Source: Tersicoccus phoenicis (GTDB lineage: Bacteria; Actinomycetota; Actinomycetes; Actinomycetales; Micrococcaceae). From it: 52,985 bases of DNA. The notes under the pieces are model-generated. The model worked only from the letters and a program-made list of their open reading frames with translations. It did not search any database and was not told the DNA's origin. Positions 41,462-50,166 of this stretch are shown piece after piece. The stretch spans positions 1-52,985 of the forward strand of contig NZ_MRDE01000018.1 in the NCBI RefSeq assembly GCF_001968835.1, written 5' to 3'. Position 1 is the stretch's first letter; the number at the start of each line of letters is the position of its first letter. Made by a program: the position numbers and the translations under genes.

Positions 41462-42324
41462 GCACCACCAGCGTCCCCCGCGGCATCCCCACCCGCGTGG
41501 GCGTCCTCGGCGGTGGTCGGATGGGTGCCGGTGTCGCCCACGCGTTCATCCTGGCCGGGGCCGACGTCGTCGTCGTCGAACGGGACCAGGCTGCCGCGAC
41601 GGCGGCCCGGGACCGGGTCGAGTCCTCGCTGGCGGCGTCCGTGGAGCGGGGCAGCACGCACGACGACCTCCCGACCCTGACCGGCCGATTGACCGTGTCC
41701 ACCGACTACGACGACTTCACCGGCCGCGGGCTGGTGGTCGAGGCGGTCCCGGAGGACGTCGACCTGAAGGTGGCGGCACTGACTCAGGTCGAGCAGCGGC
41801 TGGCCGCCAACGCCTGGCTGGCGACCAACACGTCGTCCCTGTCGGTGGACCGGTTGGCGACCTCCCTGCGCCACCCCGAGCGGTTCTGCGGGTTGCACTT
41901 CTTCAATCCGGTGCCCGCGTCCGGCCTGGTCGAGGTCGTGATCGGGGAGCGGACCGCCGACGAACTGCGTGACCTCGCCCCGTCCTGGGTCCGGGACCTG
42001 GACAAGACCCCCGTGGTCGTCCGGGACGCTCCCGGGTTCGCGTCCTCCCGGCTGGGCGTGGCCATCGGCCTGGAAGCGATCCGGATGCTCGAGGAGGGTG
42101 TCGCCTCGGCCGAGGACATCGACGCGGCGATGGTGCTCGGCTACAAGTACCCGGTCGGGCCGCTGAAGCTCACCGACATCGTCGGTCTGGATGTCCGGCT
42201 CGGCATCGCCGAGTACCTGGCCTCCACGCTCGGCGACCGGTTCGCCCCGCCGGCGCTGCTGCGCGAGAAGGTCGCCCGCGGAGAGCTCGGCAAGAAATCG
42301 GGTCGCGGCTTCTACGACTGGTGA
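41458..42324 (+). CDS. 3-Hydroxybutyryl/3-hydroxyacyl-CoA dehydrogenase
   Basis: A 288-aa NAD-dependent enzyme. The Rossmann motif is VGVLGGGRMGAGVAHAFILAGADVVVVERD; the catalytic His lies in FCGLHFFNPVPASGLVEVV; C-terminal helical domain motifs are DAPGFASSRLGVAIGLEA and GYKYPVGPLKLTDIVGLD. Length fits single-function FadB2/Hbd enzymes. ATG 41458 overlaps the upstream stop. A strong hairpin follows 40-70 nt after the stop. Confidence 0.94.
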   Translation: MSTTSVPRGIPTRVGVLGGGRMGAGVAHAFILAGADVVVVERDQAAATAARDRVESSLAASVERGSTHDDLPTLTGRLTVSTDYDDFTGRGLVVEAVPEDVDLKVAALTQVEQRLAANAWLATNTSSLSVDRLATSLRHPERFCGLHFFNPVPASGLVEVVIGERTADELRDLAPSWVRDLDKTPVVVRDAPGFASSRLGVAIGLEAIRMLEEGVASAEDIDAAMVLGYKYPVGPLKLTDIVGLDVRLGIAEYLASTLGDRFAPPALLREKVARGELGKKSGRGFYDW

Positions 42325-42363
42325 CCGGTCGCCGACCGCGGTCACCCCGACGATGACGCACAG

Positions 42364-42395
42364 CGGCCCCGGCTGAGGATCAGCAGCCGGGGCCG
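42364..42395. terminator. Bidirectional GC-rich terminator hairpin
   Basis: CGGCCCCGGCTG (42364-42375) pairs perfectly with CAGCCGGGGCCG (42384-42395): a 12-bp stem with an 8-nt loop. It lies between the convergent dehydrogenase and hypothetical genes. There is no long T-tract. Confidence 0.7.
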
Positions 42396-42420
42396 TCGTC
42401 GTGGCAGTGACCGGGGCGGC

Positions 42421-42738
42421 TCAGCCCGGGGCCTGGGTGTAGTCCGCGGGGTCGGTCTTGCCGGAGCCCCGCTCGCCGTACGCCTCCTGCTCCAGTTCCT
42501 CGGTCCGCTCCTCGCTCGGCTCGGCGGACTCCGTGTGCCCACCGGTGCGCCCGGCATCGGCGCCCGGCGCGCCGGCGTCCTCGTCGTGGTGCCCGTGCAG
42601 CGGGGGCTCCGGCACATGCTTGGGGCTGCCGTCGGAGTAGTTCTCGGCGTCCCCGTACCCGTGTTCTTGCGCGTACTCGCCGCCGAGGTTGCGGCTCAGC
42701 CCGTCTGCGGACAGGCGCGCTTCGCTCTCCCGCGTCAT
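42421..42738 (-). CDS. Hypothetical small acidic, disordered protein
   Basis: 105 aa, hydrophilic and rich in Glu, Gly, Asp, Pro and His; no membrane segment, no cysteine. The N terminus MTRESEARLSADGLSRNLGGEYAQEHGYGD resembles short actinobacterial hypothetical proteins of unknown role. Support comes from a good ribosome site (GGAGGGAG) before ATG 42738, convergent placement next to a terminator, and lack of a competing gene on the other strand. I do not recognise a function. Confidence 0.6.
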   Translation of the reverse strand: MTRESEARLSADGLSRNLGGEYAQEHGYGDAENYSDGSPKHVPEPPLHGHHDEDAGAPGADAGRTGGHTESAEPSEERTEELEQEAYGERGSGKTDPADYTQAPG

Positions 42739-42917
42739 GGCGCTCACTCCCTCCGGTCGTGGCCGGCACCGTTGGCCGGCTCTGATCGGCAGCCTAGTCA
42801 CTGGTCCGGGCGCCGTCGACGTGGATCCCGTCCGGGCCCGCGCACTGGCGGGACCCTCGGGCAAGGGCGCATGCTGACGGAGGGAACACCACGGACGTGA
42901 GCACGAAGGAGAACACG

Positions 42918-43904
42918 ATGAAGACGGTGCCATGGGGCAGTCAGGGCCTGCGGGCCAGCAACGAAGGACTCGGCGCGATGGGCATGAGCGCCTTCTACGG
43001 GCCCCGTGACGACGACGAGTCCGCGGCGACGCTCAACCTCGCCCTCGACCTCGGGGTCAGCCTGATCGACACGGCCGAGCTGTACGGCCCGTTCCTGAAC
43101 GAGCAACTGATCGCGACGGCGATCGGGCACCGCGCCGACGAGTACGCGCTGGCCACCAAGTTCGGCGTCGAGGTCGGCGAGGACGGCAGCCGCGGCCCGG
43201 TCAACGGCAGCCCGGAGTACGCCCGGAAGGCCCTGGAGCGATCCCTGACGAACCTGCAGCGCGACCACGTGGACCTCTACTACGTGCACCGGATCGACCC
43301 GGACCGGCCGATCGAGGAGACCATCGGCGCGTTGGCCGAGTTCGTCACCGAGGGCAAGGTCCGCTACCTCGGCATCAGTGAAGCCTCGCCGGAGACGATC
43401 CGCCGGGCGCACGCCGCGCACCCGATCTCCGCCGTGCAGACCGAGTACTCGCTGTTCCAGCGGGAACCGGAGACCAACGGGGTGCTGGCCACCACGCGGG
43501 AGCTCGGCATCGCGTTCGTCGCCTACTCGCCATTGGGCCGCGGCATGCTGACCGGCGCGATCACCAGCCCCGAGCGGCTGGCCGACGACGACTTCCGCAG
43601 GAACGCGCCACGCTTCAGCGGTGAGAACCTGGACGCGAACCTCGCCGTCGTCCGCCGGGTCACCGAGCTCGCGCAGGCCCGCGACGTCACGCCGGGCCAG
43701 CTGGCGTTGGCGTGGGTGCTGGCCCAGGAGTCGGTGGTCGCTATCCCCGGCACCAAGCGGCGCACCTACCTGCGGGAGAACGTCGCGGCGGCCGACCTGG
43801 ACCTGACCGGCGACGAGCTGGCCGCGCTCGACGAGGTCGCCCCGGTCGGCGTCGCCTCCGGCGAGCGGTATGACGAGAACGGGATGCGCTCGGTCGACCA
43901 CTGA
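42918..43904 (+). CDS. Aldo/keto reductase
   Basis: A 328-aa TIM-barrel NADPH oxidoreductase. Catalytic tetrad residues are seen: Asp and Tyr in LIDTAELYGPF, Lys in LATKFG, His in VDLYYVHRID; the cofactor site is VAIPGTKRRTYLRENV. The sequence resembles the AKR13 (YakC-like) group (SSEGLGAMGMS-type start, here NEGLGAMGMSAFYGP). The substrate is not predictable. ATG 42918 follows AAGGAG; GTG 42897 is in frame but lacks a ribosome site. Confidence 0.92.
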   Translation: MKTVPWGSQGLRASNEGLGAMGMSAFYGPRDDDESAATLNLALDLGVSLIDTAELYGPFLNEQLIATAIGHRADEYALATKFGVEVGEDGSRGPVNGSPEYARKALERSLTNLQRDHVDLYYVHRIDPDRPIEETIGALAEFVTEGKVRYLGISEASPETIRRAHAAHPISAVQTEYSLFQREPETNGVLATTRELGIAFVAYSPLGRGMLTGAITSPERLADDDFRRNAPRFSGENLDANLAVVRRVTELAQARDVTPGQLALAWVLAQESVVAIPGTKRRTYLRENVAAADLDLTGDELAALDEVAPVGVASGERYDENGMRSVDH

Positions 43905-43932
43905 GTGCTCGTGAGGACCCGCGGCGGCGTGC

Positions 43933-43938
43933 CATGAT
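43933..43938 (+). promoter_or_regulatory. -10 element CATGAT for leaderless 5'-3' exonuclease gene
   Basis: CATGAT ends 6 nt before ATG 43945; no Shine-Dalgarno sequence is visible. Confidence 0.45.
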
Positions 43939-43944
43939 CACCGC

Positions 43945-44871
43945 ATGGCCGAACGACTGATGCTGCTGGACACCGCCGCCATGTACTTCCGCGCCTTCCA
44001 CGGGCTGCCGGACTCCCTCAAGGCGGCCGACGGCACCAGCGTCAACGCCGTGCGCGGCCTGCTCGACGCCGTCGCCCGGCTGATCGGCGAGTACCGGCCC
44101 ACGGACCTCGTCGCATGCTGGGACGAGAACTGGCGGCCGCACTGGCGCACCGCCCTGATTCCGGGATACAAGGCGCACCGCGTCCGGACGGCGGTGCCCG
44201 GCGGCACCGACGTCGAGGATACCCCGGAATCGCTGGAACCGCAGGTGCCGCTGATCCGGCGTACCCTCGGCGCCCTCGGCATCGCCGTGGTCGGGGCCGC
44301 GGACCACGAAGCCGACGACGTCATCGGTACCCTCGCGACGCGAGCGGACAGGCCCGTCGACGTCGTGACCTCCGACCGCGACCTGTTCCAGCTGGTCGAC
44401 GACGCCGCCGGGGTCCGGGTGATCAACACGGCCCGCGGAATGAACCGGATCGAGGTGGTCACCGAGGCGGTGATCCGGCAGAAGTACGGCATTGCGGCCG
44501 CCCAGTACGCGGACTTCGCGACGCTGCGCGGCGATACCTCGGACGGACTGCCCGGCGTCGCCGGCGTCGGTGAGAAGACCGCCGCCGGGCTGATCGCCGA
44601 CCACGGCGACCTCGACGGCGTGATCGCCGCCGCCGCGGACGCCGGCAGCGGCATGTCCCGCGGCGCCCGCGCGAAGATCATCGCCGCCACGGACTACCTG
44701 GCCGCGGCCGCCCCGGTCGTGCGGGTGGTCCGGGACCTGGATCTGGGCGATGTCGACACGCAGTTGCGCCCGATCACGGGAAAGTACCGGGAACGGGTCG
44801 AGGCGCTCGGCGAGCAGTGGAACCTCGGCGGTTCGGTGGGCCGGGTCGTCAAGGCGCTCGACCCCCGCTGA
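43945..44871 (+). CDS. Stand-alone 5'-3' exonuclease (PolA N-domain/FEN-like)
   Basis: A 308-aa protein equivalent to the 5' nuclease domain of DNA polymerase I without a polymerase. Metal-binding and helical-arch residues appear in LLDTAAMYFRAFHG, the Tyr/Lys/Arg segment IPGYKAHR, ADHEADDVIGTLA, VVTSDRDLFQLVDD, and the H3TH DNA-binding motif GDTSDGLPGVAGVGEKTAAGLI. It would remove RNA primers or flaps. Many actinobacteria carry such a separate copy besides polA. It converges on the MFS transporter gene. Confidence 0.93.
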   Translation: MAERLMLLDTAAMYFRAFHGLPDSLKAADGTSVNAVRGLLDAVARLIGEYRPTDLVACWDENWRPHWRTALIPGYKAHRVRTAVPGGTDVEDTPESLEPQVPLIRRTLGALGIAVVGAADHEADDVIGTLATRADRPVDVVTSDRDLFQLVDDAAGVRVINTARGMNRIEVVTEAVIRQKYGIAAAQYADFATLRGDTSDGLPGVAGVGEKTAAGLIADHGDLDGVIAAAADAGSGMSRGARAKIIAATDYLAAAAPVVRVVRDLDLGDVDTQLRPITGKYRERVEALGEQWNLGGSVGRVVKALDPR

Positions 44872-44894
44872 CGGCTCGCTCGCTGGTCAGCTGC

Positions 44895-46106
44895 TCAGAC
44901 GGCGTCGGCCGGCGGACGAGCACCACGGACCCGGGCGGCGTACACCGCCACGAGCACGGTGGCGAGCACCAGCAGAGCGAACGAGCCGATGAGCGCGGCG
45001 GTCAGACCGAGCAGGGCCAGCAGGGCGCTGACGGCGATGACACCGACGTTGTTCGCGGTGCGCAGCAGGGCGAAGAGTTCGGCCCGCCGGTGCGGGGGCG
45101 CGAGCCGGTCGACGACGAGTGAATAGAACGTGCCCAGGGCCGGCAGCAGGAAGCCGATGACGGCGGCCCCGGCCAGGGCCGTGACGAGCTGCCTGCCGGC
45201 GAGGACCAGGCCGGACGCCGCCGTCGTGAGTCCGAGGAAGACGGTGACCGTCCCCAGCCCGGGGACGCGGTTCCGAACGCTGACCCAGATCCCGCCGCTC
45301 ACCGAGCCCGCACACAGCACCAGGGCGAAGAGGAACGCCCAGCCGGGCCCGAGCCCGAAGGACAGGGCGAAGGACACGGCACCGACCTCGATCGCCGCGA
45401 CCGCGGCACCGCTGGCGCCGGCGCACAGCAGCCAGAGAGCGGCGGGGCGCCCGATCGGTTGGCGGGCGCGTCGCGGTCCTCGCGGCGGCCCTGCGGGACC
45501 GGGAGGGCCGGCCGTCGGCACGCTCGGCAACAGCAGCAGGGGGGCGACGCCGAGCGCGGTGACCGCGGCCAGTGCCCACGTCGGGGAGATCGCGCCGAGC
45601 AGGGCGGCGAGCGCCGGCGCCACGGCGAAGGTGACCTCGTTCAGGGTCGCCGCCACCCCGAGCGCCCGGGGCAGCCCGGCCGGTTCGACCAGGTGGTTGA
45701 GCAACAGCCGCTGGTAGCCGTACGCCGCCCCGTTGACCACGCCCGCGGCGACGACCGGCGCGAAGAGCCAGGGGAAGGGCACGCTCAGCCCGGCGAGCAC
45801 CGTCAGGACGGCGAGCGCGATCGTCCGCAGGGCGATGAGCCCGCGCAGGTAGCGGACGCTGTTGAAACTCACACCGAGTCGACTCACGGGAACCGCGCCG
45901 AGTACCTGAGCGGTCGTCATCGCGAACACCAGGGCCGCTCCGGATCTGGCTGACCCGGTGACCGCCAGGGCCACCAGCGCGAAGGCGATCGGCGCGGCCG
46001 CCTGGGGCACGCCGAACGTCCCGTAGCCCACCTGCCAGCGAAGCACGTCCCACCGGTGGCGCGACGTGTCGACCCGGTCCGGGGCGAGCGTCGGCGTCCT
46101 GGTCAT
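44895..46106 (-). CDS. MFS transporter, 12 predicted membrane helices
   Basis: About 403 aa, two six-helix bundles linked by a Pro/Gly/Arg-rich cytoplasmic loop (GPPGPAGPPRGPRRARQ) near residue 215. The first-bundle sequence YGTFGVPQAAAPIAFALVALAVTGSARSGAALVFAMTTAQVLGAVPVSRLG is of the drug/solute exporter type, but the substrate is unknown. ATG 46106 follows GGGAGGGGG. It is divergent from the XRE-cupin regulator with a shared palindromic operator, so it is probably the regulator's main target. Confidence 0.88.
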   Translation of the reverse strand: MTRTPTLAPDRVDTSRHRWDVLRWQVGYGTFGVPQAAAPIAFALVALAVTGSARSGAALVFAMTTAQVLGAVPVSRLGVSFNSVRYLRGLIALRTIALAVLTVLAGLSVPFPWLFAPVVAAGVVNGAAYGYQRLLLNHLVEPAGLPRALGVAATLNEVTFAVAPALAALLGAISPTWALAAVTALGVAPLLLLPSVPTAGPPGPAGPPRGPRRARQPIGRPAALWLLCAGASGAAVAAIEVGAVSFALSFGLGPGWAFLFALVLCAGSVSGGIWVSVRNRVPGLGTVTVFLGLTTAASGLVLAGRQLVTALAGAAVIGFLLPALGTFYSLVVDRLAPPHRRAELFALLRTANNVGVIAVSALLALLGLTAALIGSFALLVLATVLVAVYAARVRGARPPADAV

Positions 46107-46182
46107 GGTGCCCCCTCCCGTCGTCCTCGTCCTGCGCCATCGATGGTGGGTCCTGACGCACGCGTCACCGTGCTGGACCTCT

Positions 46183-46202
46183 CTGAGCACTATACTGCTC
46201 AG
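46183..46202. promoter_or_regulatory. Palindromic operator in the MFS/regulator divergent promoter
   Basis: CTGAGCA-CTATAC-TGCTCAG is a perfect 7-bp inverted repeat around 6 nt. It contains TATACT (46191-46196) as a possible -10 for the regulator and, on the other strand, TATAGT for the transporter. A repressor bound here would block both promoters. Confidence 0.7.
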
Positions 46203-46272
46203 ACAGGTGGTGTTGAGGCAGTGGGGAGCAGACCGCCGGCCATCCTGTGGCCGATCATTCCGTGAGGAGCGC

Positions 46273-46842
46273 ATGAGCGATCAGATCCGGTCGGACGTGG
46301 CCCGTCTGCTCGGTGCCCGGATCCGCGCGCTGCGGACGGGTCTCGAGTTGAGCGTCGTGAAGCTGGCCGAACGCAGCGGCGTCAGCCGTCGGATGCTCAC
46401 CCAGGTCGAGTTGGGCCAGGCGAACCCGAGCGTGTCCACCGTGGACAAGATCGCCGGAGCACTCGGCACCAGCTTCGCCGCCTTGGTCGGCGTCCAGGAC
46501 CGGCCGGCGCCCGACGGCGTCGAGATCTGGTCCACCGAGGAAGGGAGCTGGGCCTATCTCGTCAACGCCGTCGAGACGCCCGAGGCGACCATCGAGCTGT
46601 GGACGTGGCACCTGGTCCGGGGCGACCGCTACCGCACCGGATCGGCGCCCGGCGCCCCCGCGTCCATGGTGCACGTGACCGCCGGTGAGGTGCGGGTGCT
46701 GGCGGGCGGGGCGGAGACGCGGATCGGGGAGAGGCGGTCGGCGCGGATCGACGCCGACGAGGAGCGCTCCTTCGATGCCGTCACCCCGGTCGCCGACTTC
46801 GTCTGGGTGGTGACGATCCCGCGCGACGCCGGACCGGCGTGA
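46273..46842 (+). CDS. XRE-family regulator with C-terminal cupin domain
   Basis: A 189-aa protein. Residues 8-70 form a Cro/CI helix-turn-helix (ARIRALRTGLELSVVKLAERSGVSRRMLTQVELGQANPSVSTVDKIAGALG). Residues 95-185 form a cupin barrel (SMVHVTAGEVRVLAGGAETRIGERRSARIDADEERSF). This architecture typically represses an adjacent metabolic or transporter gene and responds to a small ligand. ATG 46273 is preceded by GAGGAG with a short 3-nt spacer. It is divergent from the MFS transporter. Confidence 0.9.
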   Translation: MSDQIRSDVARLLGARIRALRTGLELSVVKLAERSGVSRRMLTQVELGQANPSVSTVDKIAGALGTSFAALVGVQDRPAPDGVEIWSTEEGSWAYLVNAVETPEATIELWTWHLVRGDRYRTGSAPGAPASMVHVTAGEVRVLAGGAETRIGERRSARIDADEERSFDAVTPVADFVWVVTIPRDAGPA

Positions 46843-46878
46843 TGCACTCGAACGGCCTCGACGCTCGCTGAATCTGAA

Positions 46879-48366
46879 TCAGCGCTCGGCCTGCGCCTGC
46901 AGGAACTCGTAGACCTCGGTCTCGTCCACCCCGGGGAACGCGCCCGGCGGCAGTGCCGCCATCAGATGGGAGTGTGCTCGCGCGCTGGGCCACGCCAGGC
47001 CCGCCCACGCGTCCGCCAACTCCCCCGGCGGCCGCCGGCAGCAGTCCGGGTCGGGGCAGCGGGACACCGACCGGGCCGTCGTCTCCCGGCCGCGGAACCA
47101 CTTCACGTGCGCGTACGGCAGCCCGATGCTCAGCGAGAACAGACCACCCGCGCTGTGCTCGGTCCGCGCGGTGCACCAGTAGGTTCCCGCCGGCGTGTCG
47201 GTGTACTGGTTGAAGGCCGAGAACTGGTCCGGCACGTCGAACACCTCGCGGGACGTCCAGTACCGGCACACCGGCTGCCCCTCGATGGCGCCCGTGTGGT
47301 CGGCCGGAAAGCTGACGCCGTCGTTCTCGTACGCCTTGTAGATGATCCCGGAGCGATGCACCTTCTGGAAGTGCAGGGGGATGCCCAGGTGGTGGGTGGC
47401 CAGGTTGGTGAACCGGTGGGCCGCGGTCTCGTAGGAGACGGCGAAGGCGTCGCGGATGTCCTCGACCGCAAGCTCACGGACGGCCTTCGCCCGCTGCAGG
47501 AAGGCCACCGTGGTCTCCTCCGGCAGCAGCAGGGCGGCGGCGAAGTAGTTGGTCTCCACCCGCTGCCGCAGGAACTCGCCGTAGTCGCCCGGCGTGCCGT
47601 GGCCGAGCACGTGGTGCCCGAGTGCCTGCAGGAGCACGGAGCGGGGGTCGTGGCCTTCCCCGTTGCCCCGTGGCAGGTAGATCCGCCGGTGCTTGAGGTC
47701 GGTGACCGAGCGGGTGGAGTGCGGCAGGTTGCCGACATGGTGCAGGGTGAAGTCGAGGTGCCGGGCGATGTCGGCGATGACGTGCTGGGACAGTGGGCCG
47801 CCGGTGTACCCGATGGCGCCGAGCAAGGCCGTGGCCTCCTGCTCGATCGCGGGGAAGTAGTTGTCCCGCCGTCGCATCTCCGCGCGCAGTTCCGTGTTCG
47901 CGCGTCGTGCCTCCTCGGGCGTGGCGATCTGTTCCTCGAGTTGCCGCTCCAGGGCTCCCTGCAGTCCGACGATCGCCTCGAGCACCTCGGTCGACGTGCG
48001 GGGGCCGACCCGGATGGTCGGCAGACCGAGCGACTGGTAGAGCGGACCGCGTTGCGCCTTCTCCAGGGCGATCTCCAGGGCGGCTCGCCTGGTGGGTGGC
48101 TCGGCGCCGAGCAGGTCGTCGAGGGCGACGTCGAACGTCGAGGCGAGTGCGCGAAGCAGGCTCAGTCTCGGCTCGCGCTTGCCGTTCTCGATCAGGCTCA
48201 GCTGACTGGGAGCGGTGCCCACGGCGCTGGACACCTGATCGAGGGTCAGGCCCCGGCGCTTGCGCAGGTGTCGGACCCGGCGGCCGAGGCTGATCACGTC
48301 CAGGTCCGGGGCGTCTTCCCGGGCGCGGCGGTCGGCGGGATCCCGGTACCATCCGTCAACGGTCAT
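46879..48366 (-). CDS. RamB/ScfR-type XRE regulator with degenerate ImmA/IrrE domain
   Basis: A 495-aa regulator. Residues 25-85 are an XRE helix-turn-helix ([44 protein letters not shown]). Residues about 175-330 form an ImmA/IrrE-like domain in which the metalloprotease HExxH is replaced by HVLGH (His252-His256), so peptidase activity is unlikely. A Cys-rich C-terminal region ([13 protein letters not shown]) follows. RamB of Corynebacterium represses isocitrate lyase and malate synthase genes during growth on sugars; here the gene is divergent from aceA. ATG 48366 is leaderless (TAGAGT 6 nt upstream). Confidence 0.9.
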   Translation of the reverse strand: MTVDGWYRDPADRRAREDAPDLDVISLGRRVRHLRKRRGLTLDQVSSAVGTAPSQLSLIENGKREPRLSLLRALASTFDVALDDLLGAEPPTRRAALEIALEKAQRGPLYQSLGLPTIRVGPRTSTEVLEAIVGLQGALERQLEEQIATPEEARRANTELRAEMRRRDNYFPAIEQEATALLGAIGYTGGPLSQHVIADIARHLDFTLHHVGNLPHSTRSVTDLKHRRIYLPRGNGEGHDPRSVLLQALGHHVLGHGTPGDYGEFLRQRVETNYFAAALLLPEETTVAFLQRAKAVRELAVEDIRDAFAVSYETAAHRFTNLATHHLGIPLHFQKVHRSGIIYKAYENDGVSFPADHTGAIEGQPVCRYWTSREVFDVPDQFSAFNQYTDTPAGTYWCTARTEHSAGGLFSLSIGLPYAHVKWFRGRETTARSVSRCPDPDCCRRPPGELADAWAGLAWPSARAHSHLMAALPPGAFPGVDETEVYEFLQAQAER

Positions 48367-48372
48367 TTCTGC

Positions 48373-48441
48373 ACTCTAGAGGAAGAAATGGTGTTCTTCA
48401 CCACGATCAGAGGGTCCAGGGCCGCGCAGATCGAGCAAAGT
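48373..48441. promoter_or_regulatory. ramB-like/aceA divergent control region
   Basis: TAGAGT (minus strand, 48373-48378) is the likely -10 of the regulator gene. Next to it is an inverted repeat GAAGAA-N6-TTCTTC (48382-48399). GCAAAGT at 48435-48441 matches half of the Corynebacterium RamB site (AACTTTGCAAA type, reverse strand). All lie within 70 nt. Confidence 0.5.
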
Positions 48442-48504
48442 GAAAGGCACAGCAAGGCGCACCGCATCACGCGCGCCGCCCGCATCGACGCGAAGGAGCA
48501 TCCG

Positions 48505-49851
48505 ATGAGTACGGATCGCCATCCCACGAACGACCAGCCCACGGACGACCAGCCCACGAACCAGTCCCTCACGCAGCAGGCGGAGGCCCTGACCCTCGAA
48601 TGGGAGGCCGACTCCCGGTGGGAAGGCGTCACCCGCGACTACACCGCCGAGGACGTCGTCCGGCTGCGCGGCCGGGTGCAGGAGGAGCACACGCTGGCCC
48701 GCCGCGGCGCCGAGAAACTGTGGACCACGCTGCAGGAGGGCCGGGCCGACGGCGGCTACGTCAACGCCCTCGGTGCCCTGACCGGCAACCAGGCCGTGCA
48801 GCAGGTCAAGGCCGGCCTGCAGGCCATCTACCTCTCCGGTTGGCAGGTCGCCGCCGACGCGAACACGTCCGGCCAGACCTACCCCGACCAGTCGCTGTAC
48901 CCGGTCAACTCCGTGCCCACGGTGGTGCGCCGGATCAACAACGCGTTGCTGCGGGCGGACCAGATCGAGTTCGCCGAGGGCAAGAGCTCCGTCGAGGACT
49001 GGCTGGTGCCGATCGTCGCCGACGCCGAGGCCGGCTTCGGCGGCCCGCTGAACGCCTACGAGCTGATGAAGTCGATGATCGCCGCCGGTGCCGCGGGCGT
49101 GCACTGGGAGGACCAGCTGGCGAGCGAGAAGAAGTGCGGGCACCTCGGCGGCAAGGTGCTGATCCCCACCCAGCAGCACGTCCGCACCCTGAACGCCGCG
49201 CGCCTGGCCGCCGACGTGTCCGGGACGCGGAGCGTCGTCGTCGCCCGCACCGACGCGGAGGCCGCCACCCTCATCACCTCCGACGTCGACGAGCGGGACG
49301 TTCCGTTCCTCACCGGCGAGCGGACCGCCGAGGGCTTCTACACCGTGCGCAACGGCATCGAGCCGTGCATCGCCCGGGCCAAGGCCTACGCCCCGTACGC
49401 CGACCTGATCTGGATGGAGACCGGGACGCCGGACCTGGAGCTGGCGCGCCGCTTCGCCGAGGCGGTCAAGGCCGAGCACCCGGACCAGATGCTGGCCTAC
49501 AACTGCTCGCCGTCGTTCAACTGGAGGAAGCACCTGGACGACGCGACGATCGCGACGTTCCAGCGGGAGCTGGGCGCCATGGGATTCACCTTCCAGTTCA
49601 TCACCCTGGCCGGGTTCCACGCCCTGAACTACTCCATGTTCGACCTGGCGCACGGGTACGCCCGCGACGGCATGTCCGCCTACGTCGACCTGCAGGAGCG
49701 CGAGTTCGGCGCCGAGTCCCGCGGCTACACCGCCACGAAGCACCAGCGGGAGGTCGGCACCGGGTACTTCGACCTGGTCTCCACCGCCCTCAACCCGACC
49801 GGGTCCACGCTGGCGCTGGTCGGCTCCACCGAGGAGGGCCAGTTCCACTGA
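48505..49851 (+). CDS. aceA: Isocitrate lyase
   Basis: A 448-aa enzyme that splits isocitrate into succinate and glyoxylate, the first step of the glyoxylate shunt. The catalytic loop [12 protein letters not shown] holds Cys211; other signature parts are [46 protein letters not shown] and YNCSPSFNW. Length fits the short bacterial class (AceA/Icl1). ATG 48505 follows GAAGGAG. It lies upstream of malate synthase on the same strand, separated by a strong hairpin, and is divergent from the RamB-like regulator. Confidence 0.97.
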   Translation: MSTDRHPTNDQPTDDQPTNQSLTQQAEALTLEWEADSRWEGVTRDYTAEDVVRLRGRVQEEHTLARRGAEKLWTTLQEGRADGGYVNALGALTGNQAVQQVKAGLQAIYLSGWQVAADANTSGQTYPDQSLYPVNSVPTVVRRINNALLRADQIEFAEGKSSVEDWLVPIVADAEAGFGGPLNAYELMKSMIAAGAAGVHWEDQLASEKKCGHLGGKVLIPTQQHVRTLNAARLAADVSGTRSVVVARTDAEAATLITSDVDERDVPFLTGERTAEGFYTVRNGIEPCIARAKAYAPYADLIWMETGTPDLELARRFAEAVKAEHPDQMLAYNCSPSFNWRKHLDDATIATFQRELGAMGFTFQFITLAGFHALNYSMFDLAHGYARDGMSAYVDLQEREFGAESRGYTATKHQREVGTGYFDLVSTALNPTGSTLALVGSTEEGQFH

Positions 49852-49901
49852 GCCGCCACGCATCCGATCACCGCTGAGCGCTCCGCGCTCCCGAGTCCGC
49901 C

Positions 49902-49941
49902 GAGGGCCGGCACCACCGACGACGTCGGGGTGCCGGCCCTC
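49902..49941 (+). terminator. Very strong nested hairpin after aceA
   Basis: GAGGGCCGGCACC (49902-49914) pairs perfectly with GGTGCCGGCCCTC (49929-49941), and an inner CCGAC/GTCGG stem closes a GAC loop. It should end most aceA transcripts before aceB. No T-run follows. Confidence 0.7.
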
Positions 49942-50166
49942 CGGTCTGTCCGGGACCGGGCGGCGGTCGCCCTCGATCGTGCTCGCCCGCGGCAGTGGAG
50001 CCGTCGACGCGCTGCCGCCCCTTCTCACCCGCCCCTTCTTGTCCGACCGCGAAGAACGAGACAACTTCACTCGGCTTTCCGGGGGCAACGGCGGTACTGC
50101 TCCAGCAGTGTTGAAGGACGCGGAGATCTTCCGCTCGAGACACGCAGGTCGCAAGGAGGGAATCAG
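49942..50166. promoter_or_regulatory. Upstream region of malate synthase
   Basis: The aceA-aceB gap (49852-50166) contains no gene. After the hairpin it has GAAGAA-N6-AACTTC (50051-50068), which shares spacing and three of four triplets with the inverted repeat upstream of aceA, and a 14-nt palindrome ACTGCT-CC-AGCAGT (50096-50109). The ribosome site AAGGAGGG precedes ATG 50167. Separate control of aceB is likely. Confidence 0.45.
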
